From the NCBI GenBank assembly GCA_003484235.1, contig DNDP01000204.1, forward strand, positions 9,023 to 24,410: a DNA stretch of 15,388 nt, in the 5' to 3' direction. The DNA is from Verrucomicrobiales bacterium. Its GTDB lineage: Bacteria > Verrucomicrobiota > Verrucomicrobiia > Limisphaerales > RI-55. The notes below the pieces were generated by a model. That model was not told the DNA's origin. It did not search any database and was given only the letters and a program-made list of their open reading frames with translations. Of the stretch, positions 1 to 6,346 are shown piece by piece. A program made the translations under genes and the position numbers. Numbering within the stretch: the first letter of the stretch is position 1; every line of letters starts with the position of its first letter.

Positions 1-798
1 CACCTCGACCACTTCATGGTCGCCGTTGCTGACCGCAAGAAGATTCCCAACCCGCAGCGCTGCCGCTTCCGTTCCCGAAATGGGAATGCCCGAGCCGACG
101 TACCGGTCCGTCACCCAGCTGGCACCGTGCAGCCTGCCGGAGAAACCCTGGTCCCACTTGAACAGCAGGTCAGCCCTGGGAGTGCTGTGATCGAACACGG
201 CCAGCATCCGGCCGGGCGTCTGAATGCCGACCAGCACCCGGTCCAATCCCGCGTGATAGCTGATGCTGTTGATGTAACCGCGAACCTGGCCACCCAGCTT
301 GTCCGTGACGTTGCATTCCCAGACGACCTCGCCGCCGTGTTTGCCGGTTGGCCTGATTTCGAACAGCTTCCCGGGCATTTCCCGGTTTTGATACCCGGCA
401 CACAACAAGACGTTGCCGTTTGGCATCGGTTCGATGTCGTAGCTGGGCGTGAAGTCGTCGCCAAAGAACTGGAAATCCCAGAGCAGTTCACCGTTCCATC
501 CGATCCGCTGAAAGGTTCCGCTGGCGTGGGCTCCGCCGGGCCGGAAAGTGAAGCCTCCCTTGTTCAGGGGAAAGAGCACGCTGCCGTCCGGCAACAGATA
601 GGGCGACGTCCTTACGCTGCCTTCGGCCACTTCCCACGTGTGCACCACCTCCTTCTCCAAGTTGTAGAGGTAGGCCGTTCTGCCCATTGCGAAGAACGTG
701 TATCCCCGGTAAGGCTCGGCCGCAGAGACATGGGAGGCGAGAATCAGCCCCGACAGAATGGGGGCGGCCAAGGATGGAAGCTGGTGGATGGTTCTCAT
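1..798 (-). CDS. Arylsulfotransferase-like secreted beta-propeller protein, partial (C-terminus off the left edge)
   Basis: The minus-strand frame is open from the ATG at 798 to base 1, giving 266 codons with no stop, so the gene continues beyond the window. An in-frame TAA at 811-813 leaves 798 as the only good start. Residues 1-26 form a signal peptide ending VSA before AEP. The mature part begins GYTFFAMGRTAYLYNLEKEV followed by VHTW, and has recurring blade motifs of the form LPDGSVLF and MPNGNVLL. This is typical of the arylsulfotransferase/PQQ-like propeller superfamily found in planctomycetes and verrucomicrobia. Known arylsulfate sulfotransferases move sulfate between phenols in the periplasm, but many homologues are uncharacterised and the catalytic region is not visible here. 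It lies 60 bases downstream of the DoxX-like gene on the same strand and may be cotranscribed with it. The family call is fairly sure; the activity is not. Confidence 0.75.
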   Translation of the reverse strand, partial: MRTIHQLPSLAAPILSGLILASHVSAAEPYRGYTFFAMGRTAYLYNLEKEVVHTWEVAEGSVRTSPYLLPDGSVLFPLNKGGFTFRPGGAHASGTFQRIGWNGELLWDFQFFGDDFTPSYDIEPMPNGNVLLCAGYQNREMPGKLFEIRPTGKHGGEVVWECNVTDKLGGQVRGYINSISYHAGLDRVLVGIQTPGRMLAVFDHSTPRADLLFKWDQGFSGRLHGASWVTDRYVGSGIPISGTEAAALRVGNLLAVSNGDHEVVEV

Positions 799-858
799 GC
801 GGTGCCTGCATTAAAGCCGTTCAACCACCACGGGCAAGCTGTGAATGGCCGGCGCATG

Positions 859-1347
859 CTAGGCAAGGCCCGATGAGGCGCCGACATCATTCCTTCGCCG
901 TACGACAAACCAGTAGATCCACGCCATGATGGCGATCTGGAGCGGCGTCCGAACCAGCAGGTAGATGGGTCCCCAGGCGTGGCCACCCATCGGAATTCGG
1001 TTCACCGCGGCGTACACGTTGGCGGGAAAGAAAAGGATCAAGGCAACCAGCGCAGCCCATCCCGCATGGCGCCTCGTCGCCGGAAAGAAGAATCCGACCG
1101 CAATGGCAAACTCCAGAACCCCTGTGATCTGCACCAGGAGAATACGGGCAGGCACGTCCGATGGCAGCATGGCAGCCATTGGCTCGGTCTGAAGAAAATG
1201 TCCCGTGGCGGTAAACACGAAAAGAAACCCAAGCCCAAGCACCGCGGCCCTCTGGTCATCGAATCGGCGCAATCCGAGGGCGCCGGACAATCGCGTTGCG
1301 AGGAAGGGCCCTGTCATCAGCACCAGCATGATGATCGGCGTGGTCAT
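859..1347 (-). CDS. DoxX-like family integral membrane protein
   Basis: This predicts a 162-residue, strongly hydrophobic protein with membrane segments at roughly 1-18, 34-52, 67-88, 95-115 and 127-150, and a basic cytoplasmic-type tail (VVRRRND). The stretch LFFPANVYAAVNRIPMGG (105-122), followed by WGP and LLVRTPLQ, is the conserved end of many DoxX-family proteins. The family is small, of mixed and mostly unknown function; some members are tied to quinone or thiol redox chemistry. I chose the ATG at 1347 because it places the first helix at the N-terminus. A GTG at 1386 would add 13 polar residues and has only a badly spaced GAGG before it. Neither start has a convincing ribosome binding site. 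The neighbour downstream on the same strand is the arylsulfotransferase-like gene. Confidence 0.7.
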   Translation of the reverse strand: MTTPIIMLVLMTGPFLATRLSGALGLRRFDDQRAAVLGLGFLFVFTATGHFLQTEPMAAMLPSDVPARILLVQITGVLEFAIAVGFFFPATRRHAGWAALVALILFFPANVYAAVNRIPMGGHAWGPIYLLVRTPLQIAIMAWIYWFVVRRRNDVGASSGLA

Positions 1348-1783
1348 GTCAGCACGGACTGAGTTTGACGCCGAACGGCCGGGCACGACCTCAGGTCGGG
1401 CAAGGCTAGGCCGCCTTCGTTCTGGAATTCGCGTGCAGACCGGCTTTCACGGAAAAACGGCGTTCTCGCGGTCCGGCATTTCGATCGGCGGAACGGCCCG
1501 CCGACGTTTGCCGGGATTCGGACTGCGGTCGTTGATCGTGCTGCGCACGGAGCAGGCGGAGCACCAGGGAATGAAGGGTGTTCAATTTCACACCCCTGCC
1601 CTAGCACGGCCTCCGGATACGGAACAGCAGCAGAAAAGCAGATTAACATGCAGTACAGATCGCACCTCCAAGTTTTGCGGTCTTGGACGGAGGAACGCCG
1701 CCCGTGTCGCCGGCATTCTGCCTGCCCCGCCGTTCCAGACGGAACCAATCCGGTGAATCCGCATCCCGCCATCCAGTTCGGCG
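1348..1783. other. 436-base intergenic stretch with repeat-like, coding-like sequence
   Basis: No convincing gene lies here. Open frames on both strands lack starts with ribosome sites, domains or sensible composition, and the 223-codon minus frame (1344-2015) runs antisense-like through the SGNH-DUF1080 gene. On the minus strand, about 1620-1765 can be read as RIGSVWNGGAGRMPATRAAF, then LRPRPQNLEVRSVL. This resembles strings I recall from conceptual translations of non-coding repeats in Limisphaerales genomes; that recollection is unverified. An imperfect palindrome sits at 1576-1595. It may be a dispersed repeat, or the decayed remains of one, between two minus-strand genes. Confidence 0.35.
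1576..1595. repeat. Inverted repeat (6-bp arms, 8-base spacer)
   Basis: The sequence gggtgt-tcaatttc-acaccc forms a short stem-loop inside the 1348-1783 gap. No T-run follows on either strand, so it is not a standard terminator. It may be part of the repeat-like sequence around it, or chance. Confidence 0.4.
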
Positions 1784-3139
1784 TTAGTTGTCCGACATTT
1801 TCACGCGGATGCGCCGATACTCCATCTGCCCGCGATCGCCTTCCAAACCAATTGGCCCCGGAGCAGGCGGCACCTTGAACTCCGCCTCGATCACTTCGCC
1901 GTTGACCGTGCAGCGGGCAGTGCCCCCGCTCACACTTACCTCCATCTCGTTCCAGTCGAGCGGGCGATACTTCTGAAGCTGCTTGTAGGGACCGGCAAGA
2001 AGGTAGTCGCGACACTGCAGCTGGGGTCCGCGAAGAAAGACGCCGCTGTCGGCATTCGGTGTTGCGCGGAACTCCAGTTTCAAAACGAAGTCACCGGCAA
2101 ACTCACGGCGTGTGTAAAGCTGCTGGATCTTTCGTCCCTCGGGAGGAATGGCCACCACCAAGCGGCCATTGCGCACCCGGTAGCGGCCGTCATCGCTGGC
2201 GGTGGCGCCATCGAAATGGACCGGCTGGTCGCGGAACGGCCACGGCGGAGCGTTGGGATCGTTCTTCCGCCAGTTTGCGGCGGCCTGTTTGTCGGACTCG
2301 GGCGTCACGCGGTAGCCCCACCCGGTCAGATCGCGACCGTTGAACAGGCTCACGAATCCAGGCTCCGGCTGGAAGTCGGCCTCGGCAACCGGCAACAGCT
2401 CGAGCGTCTCCAGCAGCGGACGGAGCGCTCCCGCCCACTTTGCATAGCCTGCCCGATTGGGATGCAGCAGGTCCGGAAATTCCTCGGGTCTGGCGTCACC
2501 GTGTTCGTTGGCAAAAGGCAGCCAGGTCTCCAGCACGAGTGTGTGCGGATCGCCCTTCGCCAGGGACTCGTAGAGTGAGTTGATCTGCTTGATCCTTGGC
2601 GCCGGCCGCTTCTTGGATTCGGAACTTGGAAAAACCTTGCAGAGGATGACGGACAGATCGGCGCGGTGTTCCCGGAGCTTGGCAAGTATCAGTTTCATGT
2701 TGGCGGCAACGATTTCCGGTTCGTCGCCCTCCTCAAGGTCGTTGGTTCCGATCAACAGCACCACGCCGGCCGGCTTCAACGCCAGGACGTCATCGTCCAT
2801 GCGGATCAGAACACCGCGGGTGGTGTCGCCGCTGATGCCGCGGTTGGCGCTCTTCATCCCGGGAAAGTCTCCGCCCAGATCATCCCCCCAGCCCTGGATG
2901 ATCGAGTCGCCGAGGAAGACGACTGCGCCCTGATCCTGAGCGACTTTGACGGCCCAGTTTGCACGCCGCTGCTGCCATAGATTCTTGAACCACTCGTAGC
3001 GCCGGATGGTCCCGGTCCCAGGCAGGCCGTCATCCGTGTCGGGCAGCGTGAATTGGGCGGGACCTGCTGCGCGAACAACGGTGCAGCTGTCGGCGGAAAG
3101 TCCACAAACGAGAAGCAGGGCGAGCGTCAGGCTTTTCAT
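1784..3139 (-). CDS. Secreted SGNH/GDSL-type hydrolase fused to a DUF1080 (3-keto-disaccharide hydrolase) domain
   Basis: This is a 451-residue two-domain protein. Residues 1-25 are a signal peptide, so it is exported. Residues about 72-245 are an SGNH hydrolase: block I FLGDS with nucleophile Ser79, block II glycine in NRGISGD (99-105), block III GTND (131-134, Asn133), and block V DLLH with Asp223 and His226. All four catalytic blocks are intact. It resembles the platelet-activating-factor acetylhydrolase-like and sialate/carbohydrate-esterase branch. Residues about 262-449 are a DUF1080 domain, starting FVSLFNGRDLTGW and ending with the usual EYRRIRVK strand. DUF1080 is a concanavalin-like fold also named 3-keto-disaccharide hydrolase. 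The fusion suggests deacylation and binding or cleavage of a carbohydrate in the periplasm. The upstream gene on the same strand is the desaturase, 128 bases away. The fold calls are very sure; the substrate is unknown. Confidence 0.92.
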   Translation of the reverse strand: MKSLTLALLLVCGLSADSCTVVRAAGPAQFTLPDTDDGLPGTGTIRRYEWFKNLWQQRRANWAVKVAQDQGAVVFLGDSIIQGWGDDLGGDFPGMKSANRGISGDTTRGVLIRMDDDVLALKPAGVVLLIGTNDLEEGDEPEIVAANMKLILAKLREHRADLSVILCKVFPSSESKKRPAPRIKQINSLYESLAKGDPHTLVLETWLPFANEHGDARPEEFPDLLHPNRAGYAKWAGALRPLLETLELLPVAEADFQPEPGFVSLFNGRDLTGWGYRVTPESDKQAAANWRKNDPNAPPWPFRDQPVHFDGATASDDGRYRVRNGRLVVAIPPEGRKIQQLYTRREFAGDFVLKLEFRATPNADSGVFLRGPQLQCRDYLLAGPYKQLQKYRPLDWNEMEVSVSGGTARCTVNGEVIEAEFKVPPAPGPIGLEGDRGQMEYRRIRVKMSDN

Positions 3140-3160
3140 GGTGGGCTGGCAGCTTATGAG

Positions 3161-3173
3161 GGGGCGGTGCCCC
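3161..3173. repeat. Short GC-rich palindrome between desaturase and hydrolase genes
   Basis: The sequence ggggc-ggt-gcccc can form a compact 5-bp hairpin 22 bases upstream of the hydrolase ATG at 3139 and 95 bases after the desaturase stop. No T-run follows on the minus strand, so termination is doubtful; it would sit in the 5' leader of the hydrolase mRNA. Its significance is weak. Confidence 0.3.
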
Positions 3174-3267
3174 GCTCAAGACGGGAGTGCTGGTTGGTCG
3201 CCGAACAGCAACCGGCCCAAATCTCTGACCGCAACATGGGCGGCTCAGGCGGCGCACGCCCGCGGGC

Positions 3268-4332
3268 TCAGCAGCCGAGGCCACGACGGATTTCCCGCAG
3301 CCTGCGGTAGCCGACGAGTTCACGCCTTTGCTCGTCCCACAGCCGGTAGGTCATCGATTTCAGGCTGCCCAGCAGGGTGACCGCCTTGACGTTGCTGAAA
3401 AGCGGATGCGAGTTGTGGCAGCGCTCGAGGTTGTAGTTGGCTATTCGCGGGCTGAGATGATGGATGTGATGGAAGCCGATGTTGCCGGAGAACCACTGCA
3501 GAATGCGCGGCAGCTTGTAGTAGGAGCTGCCCTGCAACGCGGCCGCGGTGAAGTCCCATTCCTCGCCGCGCTCCCAATAGACACCGTCAAACTGATGCTG
3601 CACGTAGAACAGCCAGACGCCCGCCGCGCCGGCCACCAGGATCACGCTGAGCTGCAGCACGAGAAAAGTGCCCAGACCAAAGAGGGACCCCATTCCCCAG
3701 ATCCAGCACAGAAGCGCAAGGTTCATCCACCACACGGAAAGCCGGTCACGCAGGTTGGCGCGCCGCGAAGGGATGCGGTGCTGCACCAGAAAAAGATACA
3801 GCGGGCCAAAAACAAACAGGATCAGCGGATTGCGCGCCAGCCGGTATGCCAGCCGTTTCAGCCGGGACGAGGCGAGGTATTCCTCCACCGTCAGCGTCCA
3901 GATATCGCCGGAGCCCCGCCGGTCAAGGTCTCCGGAGGAGGCGTGATGCAACGAGTGCTCCCACCGCCAGTGAAAATATGGCGTGAAGGTCAGCAGGCCG
4001 CTGATGAAACCAACCACGGCGTTTGCTCCGCGGGACTTCAGAAAAGACCCGTGTCCGCAGTCGTGGAATATGATGAATATCCGGACCAGGAATGCACCGG
4101 CCACGACCGCCAGCGGAAGGGCGAGCCAGAGGGAATACGAGGCGCAAAGATACATGGCATACCAGAGCGCGCCGTAGGGCAGGAGGGTGTTCAGCAACTG
4201 CCGGACGGCACGCCCCGTGGACGGCTGCTGAAATCGGGCCACCAGTTCCTTCCATTCGGCAACGGATGTAGTCGGACTGGCTTCGCAGGCGGCTTTGGTG
4301 GTCTGCATGACGGATATATCGGCTGGAAACAT
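3268..4332 (-). CDS. Membrane fatty acid desaturase (DesA / omega-6 type)
   Basis: This is a 354-residue di-iron membrane desaturase with all three histidine boxes: HDCGH at 90-94, HSLHH at 126-130 and HHIHH at 288-292. His246 in VQHQFDGVYW is the extra conserved histidine of the acyl-lipid delta-12/omega-6 group. Hydrophobic spans lie near 46-88, 106-120, 168-184 and 203-240. It would introduce a double bond into membrane-lipid acyl chains, adjusting fluidity. The frame opens earlier (TTG at 4398), but that would overlap the NYN gene. I prefer the ATG at 4332, 16 bases after the NYN stop; the ATG at 4308, giving 346 residues, is nearly as good. No Shine-Dalgarno sequence is visible at either. 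The tight spacing suggests cotranscription with the NYN gene. The family is certain; the regiospecificity is inferred. Confidence 0.92.
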   Translation of the reverse strand: MFPADISVMQTTKAACEASPTTSVAEWKELVARFQQPSTGRAVRQLLNTLLPYGALWYAMYLCASYSLWLALPLAVVAGAFLVRIFIIFHDCGHGSFLKSRGANAVVGFISGLLTFTPYFHWRWEHSLHHASSGDLDRRGSGDIWTLTVEEYLASSRLKRLAYRLARNPLILFVFGPLYLFLVQHRIPSRRANLRDRLSVWWMNLALLCWIWGMGSLFGLGTFLVLQLSVILVAGAAGVWLFYVQHQFDGVYWERGEEWDFTAAALQGSSYYKLPRILQWFSGNIGFHHIHHLSPRIANYNLERCHNSHPLFSNVKAVTLLGSLKSMTYRLWDEQRRELVGYRRLREIRRGLGC

Positions 4333-4348
4333 AGGCGGTTGAGGAGAA

Positions 4349-5227
4349 TCACTCAACGGCACTGACCGTATATCCACCGGATTTCTGGTCGGCTGCAAGC
4401 TTCAATATCCCCCTTTTCTCCGCCTCCTTCAAAAGGTCGTTGAAGGAGCGGAAGCCGAAAGCCCTCTCGTTGAACCCGGGATTTCGCCGTTTCAGCGCCT
4501 GCTTGATCATCGAGCCCCAGATAGAATCGTCCGCATCGCGTTCCTCAGCGAGCGCATCAAGCGTGGCGCTGATCTCCTCCAGGGCCTTGTCGATGGACAG
4601 GCCCTCCGGCCCCTCCGACCCCTCCCCGTCGCCGGTCCTAGCCGCCTCTTCCGACTTGGGCGCGTCCTTCTCCTTGCCACCCGGCGACTGCCGCCGGCCA
4701 CGTGACTGGGCGCCGCCTCCCCGGGCACCTCCCCGGGTGCGGCGGGCCTGGGCGCGCACGAAGTCGTCGTAGTACAGAAACTCGTCGCAGTTGTTGATGA
4801 ACAGGTCGGAGGTCGAATTCTTGACGCCCACTCCGACAACCGTCTTGGCGTTCTCGCGCAGCTTGCTCACAAGCGGCGAAAAGTCCGAGTCTCCGCTGAT
4901 GATGACGAACGTGTCCACGTGCCCCTTGGTGTAGCAAAGGTCCAGGGCGTCCACGACCATCCGGATGTCCGCCGAGTTCTTGCCGGATTGCCGGAGGTGG
5001 GGAATCTCGATCAGCTCGAAGGCGGCCTCGTGCAGGTCGCGCTTGAACTCCTTGTAGCGGTCGAAGTCACAGTAAGCCTTCTTGACGACTATGTGCCCCT
5101 TGAGCAGCAACCTTTCGATGATCTTTTTGATGTCGAAGCGCGGATAGCGGGCGTCGCGCGCACCCAGGGCGATGTTCTCCAGATCGAGAAACACCGCCAT
5201 CGTGGCGTCGTCTTTGGGGTCGTTCAT
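4349..5227 (-). CDS. NYN-domain (PIN-like) protein with C-terminal OST-HTH/LOTUS domain
   Basis: This is a 292-residue cytoplasmic protein. Residues 9-160 form a NYN domain of the LabA/DUF88 type, a PIN-like ribonuclease fold. The acidic metal-binding positions are present: Asp15 in VFLDLENI, Asp87 in KNSADIRM, and Asp113/Asp115 in ISGDSDF. Residues about 160-215 are a low-complexity linker rich in Arg, Gly, Ser and Glu. Residues about 218-290 look like an OST-HTH/LOTUS module (SIWGSMIKQALKRRNPGF, then FGFRSFNDLLKEAEKRG), known to bind RNA, including G-rich or quadruplex RNA. Together they suggest an RNA-directed nuclease or RNA regulator; the target is unknown. The ATG at 5227 is followed closely by the conserved core. 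The desaturase follows after 16 bases. The domain calls are strong. Confidence 0.88.
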   Translation of the reverse strand: MNDPKDDATMAVFLDLENIALGARDARYPRFDIKKIIERLLLKGHIVVKKAYCDFDRYKEFKRDLHEAAFELIEIPHLRQSGKNSADIRMVVDALDLCYTKGHVDTFVIISGDSDFSPLVSKLRENAKTVVGVGVKNSTSDLFINNCDEFLYYDDFVRAQARRTRGGARGGGAQSRGRRQSPGGKEKDAPKSEEAARTGDGEGSEGPEGLSIDKALEEISATLDALAEERDADDSIWGSMIKQALKRRNPGFNERAFGFRSFNDLLKEAEKRGILKLAADQKSGGYTVSAVE

Positions 5228-5283
5228 GCCCGGCTAGTAAAGGGGATGACCCGACGTTTGCCCAGCGTGAAAGCGGGACACAG

Positions 5284-5315
5284 CGGCGGGTGATCCGTCT
5301 CCGCCCAACCCGCCG
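5284..5315. promoter_or_regulatory. 8-bp inverted repeat in the divergent NYN/RraA-like promoter region
   Basis: The arms cggcgggt (5284-5291) and acccgccg (5308-5315) are perfect complements separated by 16 bases. The repeat lies between two divergent genes, 48 bases before the RraA-like ATG and 56 bases before the NYN ATG, a sensible place for an operator. It could equally be a GC-rich chance match, and no regulator gene is adjacent. Confidence 0.3.
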
Positions 5316-5344
5316 TCACGGTACTTGCAGGCGACTCCATGGTT

Positions 5345-5364
5345 TGCTGACATTGCGGTCAGCA
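5345..5364 (+). promoter_or_regulatory. Stem-loop abutting the RraA-like start codon
   Basis: The sequence tgctgac-attgcg-gtcagca forms a 7-bp stem whose last base is the A of the ATG at 5364. No Shine-Dalgarno motif precedes this ATG. If it forms in the mRNA, it would partly hide the start codon, giving weak or conditional initiation. Confidence 0.35.
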
Positions 5365-6218
5365 TGAAGACCAAACTTCGCTTCGCCCCGGTGTTTGTTG
5401 CTTGGGTTATCGCGGCCTCGGCAATGATCGCGTCGAGCACGCAAGCAGCGGAACCGGCCGCCACCCCTGCCTCCGGCACGAACTACCTGACCACCCGCAT
5501 ATACTCACAGACGGAGGATCAAACCGTTCTGAAGGCCTTTGAAGGGCTGCGCGTGGCCGACGTGAGCGACGGCATGGATGCAGTTGGTCTGCACAACACC
5601 GGACTGATGAGTCCTGACATCCACCCGTTGTGGAAGGACACCGCCAACTATGCCCACCGGTTCATCGGCATTGCCGTGACCGCCCGCTACGTACCCACGC
5701 AGGAGCCGATTGCCGGTGTTCGAAGCGTGGAGGACTACGACCGCTGGGCCGGTGCCTGGTACCAGCAACGATCGCCCGAGCCCTTCGTGCCCCTGCTCCG
5801 CGACGGCAGCGCCCTGGTGATCGAGGACGCGGCTGAGGTGGACGTCGGCTCGATCGGTTCCAACAACATTCTCGCCTGGAAGCTCAAGGGCTGCGTCGGC
5901 GTGGTGACGAGCGCGACGGCGCGGGACACCGACGAGATCATCACGCAGCAGGTCCCGCTCTACTTCAAGCAGCCGGGCCGCGGCATTCGGCCGGGACGCA
6001 ACGAGATCGAGTCGGTAAACCGGCCCATTGTCGTGGGCGGCGTATTGGTCAAACCCGGCGATGTGATCGTGGCGGACGGCGATGGAGTCATCGTTGTTCC
6101 GCGGGCGAAAGCCAATGAAGTGGCCGCCTATGCCCAAAAAATACTCGAAGGCGACAAGGCCGGTCGGAGAAACCTCTACCAGAAGCTCGGCCTGCCGGAG
6201 GATCCGTCGGTGAAGTAG
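5364..6218 (+). CDS. RraA-like / HMG-CHA aldolase-type protein with signal peptide
   Basis: This is a 284-residue protein of the RraA fold (also annotated dimethylmenaquinone methyltransferase-like or 4-hydroxy-4-methyl-2-oxoglutarate/CHA aldolase). Visible family features are the N-terminal RVADVSDGMD (63-72), the central VIEDAAEVDVGSIGSNN (152-168), the Arg187-Asp188 pair, and the near-C-terminal PGDVIVADGDGVIVVPRA (231-248). Arg-Asp is the substrate/metal pair in the aldolases, but the preceding 'DG' of the usual DGxxRD is replaced by SA (SATARD), so the activity may differ. Residues 1-29 look like a signal peptide ending TQA before AEP; RraA itself is cytoplasmic, so export is unusual. 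The start at 5364 is chosen for this signal; an upstream TTG at 5325 is less likely. The next gene, comB, is 128 bases downstream on the same strand. Confidence 0.82.
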   Translation: MKTKLRFAPVFVAWVIAASAMIASSTQAAEPAATPASGTNYLTTRIYSQTEDQTVLKAFEGLRVADVSDGMDAVGLHNTGLMSPDIHPLWKDTANYAHRFIGIAVTARYVPTQEPIAGVRSVEDYDRWAGAWYQQRSPEPFVPLLRDGSALVIEDAAEVDVGSIGSNNILAWKLKGCVGVVTSATARDTDEIITQQVPLYFKQPGRGIRPGRNEIESVNRPIVVGGVLVKPGDVIVADGDGVIVVPRAKANEVAAYAQKILEGDKAGRRNLYQKLGLPEDPSVK

Positions 6219-6291
6219 CTCCACCATCCGCGGCCGCGCACCGGACGTGATGGCCTCCACCCCGCGGCAAACATCCGGTTCCTCCCAACCT

Positions 6292-6308
6292 CCTGCATCA
6301 CCTGCAGG
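6292..6308. repeat. Short inverted repeat between the RraA-like gene and comB
   Basis: The sequence cctgca-tcacc-tgcagg forms a 6-bp hairpin 74 bases after the RraA-like stop. It lacks a following T-run, so a terminator role is only possible. It lies in the 128-base gap, which otherwise shows nothing recognisable. Confidence 0.25.
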
Positions 6309-6346
6309 CTTGAGTTCGCGTTCCATCCGCCGGCAAATAGCTTCAC

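Noticed and set aside
1205..1756. Plus-strand open frame of 183 codons across the DoxX-like gene start and the gap
   Set aside because: It overlaps the DoxX-like gene antisense, has low-complexity Arg-rich composition and lacks any domain.
3328..4365. Plus-strand open frame of 345 codons opposite the desaturase
   Set aside because: It is antisense to a gene with three intact histidine boxes, and no family resemblance is visible.
4333..4398. Longer desaturase start at a TTG at 4398, overlapping the NYN gene
   Set aside because: It is a rare start codon without a ribosome site, adds a non-conserved polar stretch and forces a 50-base overlap.
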